A program made the translations under genes and the position numbers. From NCBI RefSeq assembly GCF_015163075.1, contig NZ_JADDXU010000006.1:434001-498000 (forward strand): a stretch of DNA of 64,000 nt. The letters are read 5' to 3'. This DNA is from Streptomyces justiciae (GTDB lineage: Bacteria; Actinomycetota; Actinomycetes; Streptomycetales; Streptomycetaceae). The notes under the pieces are model-generated. The model saw only the letters and a list, made by a program, of their open reading frames with translations. It did not search any database and had not been told where the DNA came from. This document shows, in pieces, positions 8,996-17,412 of the stretch (position 1 is the stretch's first letter; each line of letters opens with the position of its first letter).

Positions 8996-9730
8996 TCACA
9001 GCTTGCCGCCCCGCCCGCCGTCACGCCGGGCGGGCGCGATGAGCGTGGAGAGGTAGGGGAGCGGGGCGCCGTCGAGCTCGGCGGCCGGCCGCACGGACTC
9101 CTCCGGCAGCCCGAGCGCCGACCCCCACACGGCGTCGTCGATCCGCCCGGTCTCCCGCAGCGCCTCGGCGACCTCCTGGGCCTGCCGCCCGAACTTGTAC
9201 GCGACGACGGTCCCGGGCCCGGCGAGGGCGTCCTTGAGCGCTTGGGCACCGGCGGTGACGGGCACGAGCGTCAACGGCTCGGTGCCCTCGGTGAGGACGG
9301 CCCCGGAACGCGCGGCGAGATCCTGCATGGCGGTGATACCGGGCACGGTCTCCACGACGGTTCCCGGCACCAGTTCGGCGATGGTCTGCGCGAGATAGGT
9401 GAAGGTGGAGTAGACGTTGGGATCGCCGATGGTGGCGAAGGCGACGGTGCCGTGCTCACCGAGCAACTGGGCGACCCGCTCCCCGGCGGCGTCCCAGGCG
9501 GCCTCGCGCCGCCCCCGGTCGGTTCGCTCGTTGAGAGCGAAGACCACCCGGACGACCTTCTCCTGCCCGACGTAATGGAGAACGGTGGCCTCGGCCCGCC
9601 CCCGCTCCCCGGTGTCCATCACGGGTACGACGACCACATCGGCGGCACGCAGTGCGTTGACGCCCTTGACGGTCACCAGCTCCGGATCGCCGGGACCGAC
9701 CCCGACTCCGATCAACCTGCTGCTGCTCAT
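8996..9730 (-). CDS. cobI: Precorrin-2 C20-methyltransferase CobI
   Basis: A 244-residue SAM-dependent methyltransferase that adds the C20 methyl group to precorrin-2. It opens with RLIGVGVGPGDPELVTVKG, followed by 'FATIGDPNVYSTFTYL' and 'VPGITAMQDLAA', all diagnostic for CobI/CbiL. The ATG at 9730 overlaps the cobB stop by four bases (ATGA). It is the last gene of the riboswitch-led unit and faces the ZIP gene tail to tail with a 17-base gap. Confidence 0.94.
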   Translation of the reverse strand: MSSSRLIGVGVGPGDPELVTVKGVNALRAADVVVVPVMDTGERGRAEATVLHYVGQEKVVRVVFALNERTDRGRREAAWDAAGERVAQLLGEHGTVAFATIGDPNVYSTFTYLAQTIAELVPGTVVETVPGITAMQDLAARSGAVLTEGTEPLTLVPVTAGAQALKDALAGPGTVVAYKFGRQAQEVAEALRETGRIDDAVWGSALGLPEESVRPAAELDGAPLPYLSTLIAPARRDGGRGGKL

Positions 9731-11169
9731 GACGTCCGGCACCTCTCCACGAACCGACGGGCCACACCGGGCTGCGACGCCCAGTGCGTGTGCAGATAAC
9801 TCGCGTGCACACCTTGTTGTACGAAACCTTCGACGCGCCGCGCAGGGGCGCGCACCCCCCATGCGGGAGCCGCCCCCGCCCCGGGCTCCACGACGGTCCG
9901 GTGAAACTCGTGCCCCCGCATCCGCGTCCCGGCGACGGCGAGCGAACTGTCGCTGACGGCCACCGCGTCCCGGTACCCGAGCGTGAGCCGCTCGCTCATC
10001 CGCGCGGAGGCATCGAGCACGCCGCACATGGGGAGCCCGTCGAGCTCACGACAGAGGTAGAGCAGCCCGGCACACTCGGCGGCGACGGGCGCCCCACCGA
10101 GGGCGAGCTCGCTGACGGCCTTGCGCAGGGGCTCGTTGGCGGACAGCTCACTGGCATACACCTCGGGAAACCCACCACCGATGACCAACCCGCCTGTTCC
10201 TTCGGGCAGTTGCTCATCACGCAGCGGATCAAAGGTGACGACTTCGGCCCCGGCGGCGGCGAGCAACTCGGTGTGCTCGGCATAGGAGAAGGTGAACGCG
10301 GGCCCACCGGCGACGGCGACGACGGGGTTACGCGGTTCGGTGCCGCCTGCGCCTCGCTCCTCGATGCCGTCCGAGTCGACGTCCGTGCCTCGCTCTTCGA
10401 CCAACCGAGTCGGGTGGTGGGTGGGCGAGGCGGGGGTCCAGGGGGCGGAGCCCCCTGGTACGGCACCCGCAGCGCGGGCAAGCGCCTCCAACGCCTCCAG
10501 ATCACACCCGTCGGCAACCTGCGCCCCCATAGCCGCCACAGCCTCAAGCGCCGCCCCCCGCCGCTCAGCGACCGGCACCAACCCCAGATGCCGAGAGGGC
10601 GTATCCACCTGAGCCACCCGCCGCAGTACCCCGAGCACAGGCACCCCGGCCGACTCCAACGCCTCCCGCAGCAGCTCCTCATGCCGATCGGACGCGACCT
10701 TGTTGAGGATCACACCCCCGACCCGCACCTCCGGATCCCACGAAGCGAACCCGTGCACCAGCGCAGCCACCGACCGAGACTGCGAAGAGGCGTCGACGAC
10801 AAGAACGACCGGCGCCCCCAACAGCTTCGCGACATGAGCGGTGGACGCCAGTTCACCTTCCCCCGCCGCCCCGTCGTACATCCCCATCACACCCTCGACG
10901 ACGGCGATGTCACACCCACGTGCCCCGTGCGCGAACAACGGCCCGATCAACTCCGGGCCACACAGATACGCGTCGAGATTCCGCCCCACCCGCCCCGTGG
11001 CGAGCGAGTGATACCCGGGGTCGATGTAGTCCGGCCCGACCTTGTGCGGAGACACGGCAAGCCCCCGCGCGGCGAACGCGGCCATCAACCCCGTGGCGAC
11101 GGTGGTCTTCCCACTGCCCGAGGAGGGCGCGGCGATGACCAGCCGAGGGACGGAGACGGAGGAGGACAT
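9727..11169 (-). CDS. cobB: Hydrogenobyrinate/cobyrinate a,c-diamide synthase CobB with expanded linker
   Basis: A 480-residue glutamine-dependent amidotransferase that amidates the a and c side chains. The N-terminal dethiobiotin synthetase-like domain has the P-loop APSSGSGKTTVA and 'GPDYIDPGYH'; the C-terminal class I glutaminase domain has the catalytic Cys in AAECAGLLYL. Between them, at about bases 10320-10460, is a Pro/Glu/Asp/Thr-rich linker of about 45 residues that is unlike the conserved domains and contains a GC-rich palindrome (see findings). The frame stays open through it. The ATG at 11169 overlaps the cobO stop by one base (TGATG). Confidence 0.93.
   Translation of the reverse strand: MSSSVSVPRLVIAAPSSGSGKTTVATGLMAAFAARGLAVSPHKVGPDYIDPGYHSLATGRVGRNLDAYLCGPELIGPLFAHGARGCDIAVVEGVMGMYDGAAGEGELASTAHVAKLLGAPVVLVVDASSQSRSVAALVHGFASWDPEVRVGGVILNKVASDRHEELLREALESAGVPVLGVLRRVAQVDTPSRHLGLVPVAERRGAALEAVAAMGAQVADGCDLEALEALARAAGAVPGGSAPWTPASPTHHPTRLVEERGTDVDSDGIEERGAGGTEPRNPVVAVAGGPAFTFSYAEHTELLAAAGAEVVTFDPLRDEQLPEGTGGLVIGGGFPEVYASELSANEPLRKAVSELALGGAPVAAECAGLLYLCRELDGLPMCGVLDASARMSERLTLGYRDAVAVSDSSLAVAGTRMRGHEFHRTVVEPGAGAAPAWGVRAPARRVEGFVQQGVHASYLHTHWASQPGVARRFVERCRTS
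10438..10458. repeat. Dispersed-type GC palindrome inside cobB linker
   Basis: Arms 10438-10446 (CCAGGGGGC) and 10450-10458 (GCCCCCTGG) with a three-base loop, set in a longer CAGGGGGCTCCGCCCCCTGG context on the minus strand. From memory, this sequence type is very common between genes in Streptomyces. Here it is read in frame as part of the CobB interdomain linker. Confidence 0.75.
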
Positions 11170-11768
11170 CACCACTCGATACCCCGCTGCCCCTTCTGCC
11201 CGGCGTCCATCGGATGCTTGACCTTGGACATGTCGGTGACGAGATCGGCGAAGTCGACCAGCTTCTCGGGGGCGTTGCGCCCGGTGATGACGACATGCTG
11301 GGTCCCCGGACGGTCCCGCAGAACGGCGATCACCTCATCGGTGTCCACCCACCCCCAGTGCATGGGATAAGCGAACTCATCCAGCACATAAAGCCGGTAC
11401 GTCTCGGCGGCGAGGTCCCGCTTGACCTGCTCCCAGCCCTCCCGGGCCTTCTCCTCGTTGTCCATCTGGGCGTCCCGCTGCACCCAGGACCACCCCTCGC
11501 CCATCTTGTGCCAGTCGACGGACCCGCCCTCACCGGAGGCGCCCAGCACCCGCAGCGCGTTCTCCTCGCCGACCTTCCACTTCGCCGACTTGACGAACTG
11601 GAACACCCCGATGGGCCACCCCTGGTTCCAGGCCCGCAAGGCAAGCCCGAAGGCAGCGGTCGACTTGCCCTTGCCAACTCCCGTATGCACAACCACCAAG
11701 GGCCGATTACGACGCTGACGGGTCGTCAGTCCATCGTCCGGCACCACACTCGGCTGCCCCTGAGGCAT
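11169..11768 (-). CDS. cobO: Cob(I)yrinic acid a,c-diamide adenosyltransferase CobO
   Basis: A 199-residue ATP:corrinoid adenosyltransferase of the CobA/BtuR/CobO family. The unusual P-loop VHTGVGKGKSTAAFG lies near residues 27-41, followed by 'GVFQFVKSAKW' and 'YVLDEFAYPMHWGW', all characteristic of this family. It transfers the 5'-deoxyadenosyl group to the cobalt of the a,c-diamide. It starts at the ATG 11768, which shares one base with the stop of the upstream chelatase gene (TAATG), and is followed directly by cobB. Confidence 0.95.
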   Translation of the reverse strand: MPQGQPSVVPDDGLTTRQRRNRPLVVVHTGVGKGKSTAAFGLALRAWNQGWPIGVFQFVKSAKWKVGEENALRVLGASGEGGSVDWHKMGEGWSWVQRDAQMDNEEKAREGWEQVKRDLAAETYRLYVLDEFAYPMHWGWVDTDEVIAVLRDRPGTQHVVITGRNAPEKLVDFADLVTDMSKVKHPMDAGQKGQRGIEW

Positions 11769-13759
11769 TACGCGGCCCTCCTCTGTACGTCCTTGACCAG
11801 CCCGGCGATGGAGTCGGCCCGCAACTCGTCGAGCGTCACCGCCGTACCCCCCAACTCACCCGCCAACTGCCCGGCGAGCCCCAGCCGCACGGGCCCGGAC
11901 TCGCAGTCGACGACGACGGAGGCGACCCCGTCCGCGGCGAACAACCGGGCCGCCCGCTGGGACAGCGCGACCGGCTCGGGCCCACCCGTGGCCCGCCCGT
12001 CGGTCACCACGACCACCAGCGCCCGCCGCGCCGGATCGCGCAACCGCTCGACCCGCAGCACCTCGTGCGCCTTCAGCAGCCCGGCGGCGAGCGGCGTACG
12101 CCCACCGGTCGGCAGCGACTCCAACCGGGCGGCGGCGGCGTCCACGGACGACGTAGGCGGCAACGCCACCTCACCCGCCGTCCCCCGGAACGTCACAAGC
12201 CCCACCTTGTCCCGCCGCTGATACGCGTCGAGCAGCAGCGACAGCACGGCACCCTTCACGGCACCCATCCGCTGCCGAGCGGCCATGGACCCGGAGGCGT
12301 CCACGACGAACAACACCAGGTTGCCCTCACGCCCCTCCCGAGTTGCCTGCCGCAGATCGTCCCGGCGCAGCACGAGCCCAGGCCCGGACCGGCCACGAGC
12401 CCGCTGATGCGGGGCGGCGGCCTGCACGGTCGCCGCGAGATGCAGCTTCGTCAGCGCACCCCGAGGGCGACGCGCCCCCGTGGTCCGCCCATGCTCGGTC
12501 CGCGCCCGCGAACGCCGCCCCGCAGCACCGTCCCCGAGCCCCGGCACGCTGAGCACCTTGGTACGGAACGGCTCCGAAGCCCGTACGGCGGACTGCTCAC
12601 CGCCACCGGCACCGCCGGCCTGCGGCTCCCCGCCCTCCCCGGCCTCGGGCTGCGCCGCGCCCCCGGAGTCCCCCTGCGACCCGTCGTCCGGCGTCGGCTG
12701 CCCGCCACCCCCGCCGGGCCCGTCCGGGTCGGGATCGTCCTCGCCCTCGCCGCTGTACTCCTCCAGCGTCTGGTCGAGCTTGTCCTCGTCAAGTCCCGGC
12801 GCGTCAAAGGGATTACGCCGCCGCCGGTGCGGCAGCGCGAGCAGCGCGGCCTGCCGTACGTCCTCGGCGAGCACGTCGGTCCGCCCGGCCCACGCGGCCA
12901 GCGTGGTGGCGGTACGCGCCATGACGATGTCGGCCCGCATGCCGTCCACCTCGAACGCGGCACAGGTCGCCGCGATCTGCCGCAACGCCCCGTCCCCGAG
13001 CCGCACCGACGGCAACAACTCCCGCGCCGCGACGACCCGTTGCCGTACGGCGGCCTCCTCGTCGGCCCAACGTGCCGCGAAAGCCGCCGGATCGTCGTCG
13101 TACGCGAGCCGCCGCCGTACGACCTCCACCCGCTGGTCGGGCTCGCGCGAGGCGGCCACCTCGACGGTCAGCCCGAACCGGTCGAGCAACTGCGGCCGCA
13201 GCTCGCCCTCTTCGGGGTTCATGGTCCCGACGAGCAGGAACTTCGAGGCGTGCCGTACGGAGACACCCTCGCGTTCCACGTACGAGGCGCCCATGGCGGC
13301 GGCGTCGAGCAGCAGGTCGACGAGATGGTCGTGCAGAAGGTTGACCTCGTCGACGTAGAGAATCCCGCGGTGCGCGTCGGCCAGCAGGCCCGGCTCGAAG
13401 GCCTTCACGCCCTCCGCCAGCGCCCGCTCGATGTCGAGGGCACCGACGAGCCGGTCCTCGGAGGCGCCGACGGGCAGTTCGACCATGCGGGAGGGACGCG
13501 ACGTGCCGGGACCAGGCTCGTGCGGACCGTCCGGGCACGAGGGATCGGGAGCGGCCGGATCACAGGAGAAGCGGCAGCCCGCGACAACCGGCACCTCCGG
13601 CAGCAGCGCCGAAAGCGCCCGCACCGCCGTCGACTTGGCGGTGCCCTTCTCGCCGCGGACCAGCACACCGCCGACCGCCGGTGACACGGCGTTCAGCAGC
13701 AGCGCGAGCCGCAGATCGTCCTGGCCGACGACGGCCGTGAACGGAAACGGGGTACTCAC
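11768..13759 (-). CDS. Putative cobaltochelatase ATPase/VWA subunit (ChlI-ChlD fusion)
   Basis: A 663-residue fusion of magnesium-chelatase I- and D-type subunits. Residues about 5-330 are an AAA+ ATPase with Walker A GEKGTAKSTA and Walker B 'GILYVDEVNLLHDH'. Then come an acidic Pro/Gly/Asp linker (EEYSGEGEDDPDPDGPGGGGG region) and a von Willebrand A domain with the MIDAS motif VVDASGSM. In actinomycetes that lack CobS and CobT, such a protein is the likely ATPase partner of CobN. Its GTG start at 13759 overlaps the cobN stop by four bases, which fits a shared complex. The partnership is inference from position and family. Confidence 0.88.
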   Translation of the reverse strand: MSTPFPFTAVVGQDDLRLALLLNAVSPAVGGVLVRGEKGTAKSTAVRALSALLPEVPVVAGCRFSCDPAAPDPSCPDGPHEPGPGTSRPSRMVELPVGASEDRLVGALDIERALAEGVKAFEPGLLADAHRGILYVDEVNLLHDHLVDLLLDAAAMGASYVEREGVSVRHASKFLLVGTMNPEEGELRPQLLDRFGLTVEVAASREPDQRVEVVRRRLAYDDDPAAFAARWADEEAAVRQRVVAARELLPSVRLGDGALRQIAATCAAFEVDGMRADIVMARTATTLAAWAGRTDVLAEDVRQAALLALPHRRRRNPFDAPGLDEDKLDQTLEEYSGEGEDDPDPDGPGGGGGQPTPDDGSQGDSGGAAQPEAGEGGEPQAGGAGGGEQSAVRASEPFRTKVLSVPGLGDGAAGRRSRARTEHGRTTGARRPRGALTKLHLAATVQAAAPHQRARGRSGPGLVLRRDDLRQATREGREGNLVLFVVDASGSMAARQRMGAVKGAVLSLLLDAYQRRDKVGLVTFRGTAGEVALPPTSSVDAAAARLESLPTGGRTPLAAGLLKAHEVLRVERLRDPARRALVVVVTDGRATGGPEPVALSQRAARLFAADGVASVVVDCESGPVRLGLAGQLAGELGGTAVTLDELRADSIAGLVKDVQRRAA

Positions 13760-16700
13760 TGGTCGTCGCCCTCCAGGTCGCCTTCGAGCTCCAGGTACGT
13801 GGCGCGCAGCCGCTCCAGGGTGTCCGCGTCCGGCTCGGCCCACAGTCCGCGCTCGGCGGCCTCCAGCAGCCGCTCGGTGATGCCGCGCAGCGCCCACGGG
13901 TTGGACTTCTTCATGAAGTCCCGGTTCTCCGGGTCGAAGACGTACTCCGCGCTGAGCTTCTCGTACATCCAGTCGTCGACCACGCCCGCGGTGGCGTCGT
14001 AGCCGAAGAGGTAGTCGACGGTCGCCGCCATCTCGAAGGCGCCCTTGTAGCCGTGCCGGCGCATGGCGGCCATCCAGCGGGGGTTCACGACACGCGCCCG
14101 GAAGACGCGGTGCGTCTCCTCGCCGAGCGTGCGCGTCTTCACCTGGTCCGGGGTGGCCGAATCGCCCACGTACGCCTCGGGGTTGGCGCCCGTCAGATGC
14201 CGCACCATGGCGACCATGCCGCCGTGGTACTGGAAGTAGTCGTCGGCGTCTACGAGGTCGTGCTCGCGGGTGTCGACGTTCTTCGCGGCCACGTTGATCC
14301 GCTTGAAGGCCGTCTCCATGTCCCCGCGCGCCGCCCGCCCGTCCAGCCCGCGCCCGTAGGCGTAGCCGCCCCACACCGCGTACACCTCGGCGAGGTCCGC
14401 GTCGGAGCGCCAGTTGCGGGCGTCGATCAGCGGCAGCAGACCGGCGCCGTACGCGCCCGGCTTGGAGCCGAAGATACGGGCCGTGGCGCGCCGCCGGTCA
14501 CCGTGCTCGGCGGTGTCCTCGTCGGCGTGCGCCTTCACGAAGTTGCGGTCGACGGGCTCGTCCAGCTCGGCCACCTTCCGCACCGCGTCGTCGATCAGCC
14601 CGACCACGTGCGGGAACGCGTCCCGGAAGAACCCGGAGATGCGGACGGTGACGTCGATGCGCGGACGCCCCAGCTCCTCGAGCCCGATGATCTCGAAGCC
14701 GGTCACCCGGCGCGACGCCTCGTCCCACACCGGGCGGCAGCCCAGCAGCGCCAGGATCTCGGCGATGTCGTCGCCCTGGGTGCGCATCGCGGACGTACCC
14801 CACACCGTCAGCCCGACGGACTTCGGGTACCCGCCGGTGTCGGCCAGGTACCGCTGGACGAGCGAGTCGGCGAGCGACTGCCCGACCTCCCAACTCAGCC
14901 TGGAGGGAATGGCCTTGGGGTCGACCGAGTAGAAGTTCCGCCCGGTCGGCAGGACGTTGACCAGGCCACGCGTCGGCGAACCCGACGGGCCCGCCGGGAC
15001 GTAACCACCGTCGAGCGCCTTGAGGATGTGGTCGATCTCGTCGGTGGTGCGGGCGAGCCGCGGTACCACCTCGGTGCAGGCGAACTCCAACACGGCCACG
15101 CCGTCAGGGAGTTCGGTCCCGAGCACACCCCGCAGCACGGCCGGGGCGACCGCGATGTCCCAGTCCCGTGCCTCCATGCCCTCCGCGACCCGCCGGCACA
15201 GCTGCTCCAGCAGGTCGATCGCGTCGGCGGCGCTCCGGGACGGGCCCTCGACCAGCTCCGTCAGCTCGACCGGCACCTTCACCGGCGCACCCGGCTCGGC
15301 CAGCAACTCCTTCTCGCTGAGCCCGAAATGGGCCGCGAAGGAAGCCCGGAGCCCCGGCAGCGCGTTCGCCTGCCCGCCCCACACCTGCGAGGCGCGCAGC
15401 ACCGCCAGCACGAGGTTGACCCGCGCCTCACCGACTGGCCCGCCGCCGAGGATGTGCAGACCATCCCTGATCTGCACGTCCTTGATCTCGCACAGATAGC
15501 CGTCGATGTGCATGACGAACTCGTCGAAGTCGTCGTCGTCCGGCTGGTCCTCGACATGCAGGTCGTGGTGGAGCTCGGCCGCCTTGACCAGCGTCCAGAT
15601 CTGCGCCCGCACGGCCGGCGCCTTCGTCGGGTCCAAGTCCGAGACGAGCGCGTACTCGTCGAGGAGCTGCTCCAGCTTGGCGAGGTCGCCGTAGGTGTCG
15701 GCCCGCGCCATCGGCGGCACCAGGTGGTCGACGACGGTGGCGTGCCCGCGCCGCTTGGCCTGGGTGCCCTCACCGGGGTCGTTGACGATGAACGGGTAGA
15801 TCAGCGGCAGGTCCCCGAGCACCGCGTCCGGCGCACAACCCCCGCTGAGCCCGAGGCCCTTGCCCGGCAGCCACTCCATCGTGCCGTGCTTGCCCATGTG
15901 GACGATCGCGTCGGCACCGAAAGAGTTCTCCAGCCAGCGGTAGGCCGCCATGTAGTGGTGCGACGGCGGCATGTCCGGGTCGTGGTAGATCGCGATCGGG
16001 TTCTCCCCGAAGCCGCGCGGCGGCTGGATCATCACGACGACGTTCCCGAACTGGAGGGAGGCGAGCACGATGTCGTCCCCGTCGACGTAGAGGCTGCCCG
16101 GCGGCTCGCCCCACGCCTCCAGCATGCCGTCCCGCAGCTCCGGGTCCAGCTTGTCGAACCACGCCCGGTAGTCGGCCAGCGGCACCCGCGCGGGCGCTGC
16201 GGCCAGCTGCTCCTCCGTGAGCCACTCGACGTCGTGGCCACCGGCGTTGATGAGCCGGTGGATCAACTCGTCGCCGCCGGACGGGTATTCGGTGAGCGAG
16301 TACCCCGCCTGCTTGAGGGCGTCCAGCACCCGCACCGCCGAGGCGGGCGTGTCCAGACCGACCGCGTTGCCGACCCGCGAGTGCTTCGTCGGGTACGCGG
16401 TGAAGACGAGCGCGAGCTTCTTCTCGGCGTTCGGCTTGTGCCGCAACTGCGCGTGCCGTACGGCGATCCCGGCGACGCGCCCGGCCCGCTCGGGATCGGC
16501 GACGTACACGGGGACGTCGTCCGGCCCCTGCTCCTTGAAGGAGAACGGGACGGTGATGATCCGCCCGTCGAACTCGGGGATCGCGACCTGCATCGCCGCG
16601 TCCATGGGGGAGAGGGCGGCGTCGGACTCGTCCCAGGCCGCCTTGGACGACGTAAGACAAAGCCCTTGCAGGACCGGCACGTTGAGCTCGGCGAGCGCGC

Positions 16701-17412
16701 CGATGTCCCAGGCCTCCTCGTCACCGCCCGCAGAAGCCTGCGAGGCGTGCGTGCCACCGGCGGCGAGGACGGTGGCGACGAGAGCGTCCGTCCTGCCGAG
16801 GATCTCGTACAGCCCGGCGTCGGCCCCGCGCAGCGAACCGCAGTACACGGGAAGGGCGTTGGCGCCACGCGCCTCGATCGCATCGCAGAGAGTGTCCACG
16901 AAGGCGGTGTTGCCGCTCAGCTCATGGGCCCGGTAGAAGAGCACGCCGACGGTCGGGCGGCCCTCGACGAAGGCACGGTCGCCATGGACGCCGTACTCCG
17001 GCATCTTCTGCGGCTCCAGGAACCCCTCACCGGTCAGCAGCACGGTGTCGGAGAGGAACCGCGCGAGCTCGGTGAGGTTGGCGGGCCCGCCCTCGACGAG
17101 GTACTTCAGCGCCTCGGCCACGACACCGGCGGGCACGGACGACTCGGCCATCAACTCCGCGTCCGGCACGGCCTCGCCGCCAAGGAGCACGGTCGGCACA
17201 CCGGACGCCCTCAGCGCGGCCAGTCCGTCCTCCCAGGCCCGCTTGCCACCGAGCAGCCGGACGACGGCGATGTCCGCGCCGTCGAGGAGACCGGGCAGCT
17301 CCTCGGCCACGTCCACGCGGGTGGGATTGCCGATCCGGTACTCGGCACCGGAGGCGGCCCGGGCCGCCAACAGGTCCGTGTCGGCGGTCGACAACAACAA
17401 CACAGTGCTCAT
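13756..17412 (-). CDS. cobN: Cobaltochelatase large subunit CobN
   Basis: A 1218-residue protein, normal for CobN/ChlH-type large chelatase subunits. It inserts Co(II) into hydrogenobyrinic acid a,c-diamide, driven by an AAA+ partner. Conserved stretches include 'PTVGVLFYRAHELSGN' near residue 130, 'DPDMPPSHHYMAAYRWLE', 'FGADAIVHMGKHGTMEWLPGK' in the middle, and 'GRNFYSVDPKAIPSRLSWEVG' towards the C-terminal third. It overlaps cobQ upstream and the chelatase I/D gene downstream by four bases each. The window therefore encodes the late, aerobic-type cobalt insertion step. Confidence 0.96.
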   Translation of the reverse strand: MSTVLLLSTADTDLLAARAASGAEYRIGNPTRVDVAEELPGLLDGADIAVVRLLGGKRAWEDGLAALRASGVPTVLLGGEAVPDAELMAESSVPAGVVAEALKYLVEGGPANLTELARFLSDTVLLTGEGFLEPQKMPEYGVHGDRAFVEGRPTVGVLFYRAHELSGNTAFVDTLCDAIEARGANALPVYCGSLRGADAGLYEILGRTDALVATVLAAGGTHASQASAGGDEEAWDIGALAELNVPVLQGLCLTSSKAAWDESDAALSPMDAAMQVAIPEFDGRIITVPFSFKEQGPDDVPVYVADPERAGRVAGIAVRHAQLRHKPNAEKKLALVFTAYPTKHSRVGNAVGLDTPASAVRVLDALKQAGYSLTEYPSGGDELIHRLINAGGHDVEWLTEEQLAAAPARVPLADYRAWFDKLDPELRDGMLEAWGEPPGSLYVDGDDIVLASLQFGNVVVMIQPPRGFGENPIAIYHDPDMPPSHHYMAAYRWLENSFGADAIVHMGKHGTMEWLPGKGLGLSGGCAPDAVLGDLPLIYPFIVNDPGEGTQAKRRGHATVVDHLVPPMARADTYGDLAKLEQLLDEYALVSDLDPTKAPAVRAQIWTLVKAAELHHDLHVEDQPDDDDFDEFVMHIDGYLCEIKDVQIRDGLHILGGGPVGEARVNLVLAVLRASQVWGGQANALPGLRASFAAHFGLSEKELLAEPGAPVKVPVELTELVEGPSRSAADAIDLLEQLCRRVAEGMEARDWDIAVAPAVLRGVLGTELPDGVAVLEFACTEVVPRLARTTDEIDHILKALDGGYVPAGPSGSPTRGLVNVLPTGRNFYSVDPKAIPSRLSWEVGQSLADSLVQRYLADTGGYPKSVGLTVWGTSAMRTQGDDIAEILALLGCRPVWDEASRRVTGFEIIGLEELGRPRIDVTVRISGFFRDAFPHVVGLIDDAVRKVAELDEPVDRNFVKAHADEDTAEHGDRRRATARIFGSKPGAYGAGLLPLIDARNWRSDADLAEVYAVWGGYAYGRGLDGRAARGDMETAFKRINVAAKNVDTREHDLVDADDYFQYHGGMVAMVRHLTGANPEAYVGDSATPDQVKTRTLGEETHRVFRARVVNPRWMAAMRRHGYKGAFEMAATVDYLFGYDATAGVVDDWMYEKLSAEYVFDPENRDFMKKSNPWALRGITERLLEAAERGLWAEPDADTLERLRATYLELEGDLEGDDQ

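Noticed and set aside
10438..10458. Terminator inside cobB
   Set aside because: The palindrome lies within an open coding frame with conserved domains on both sides.
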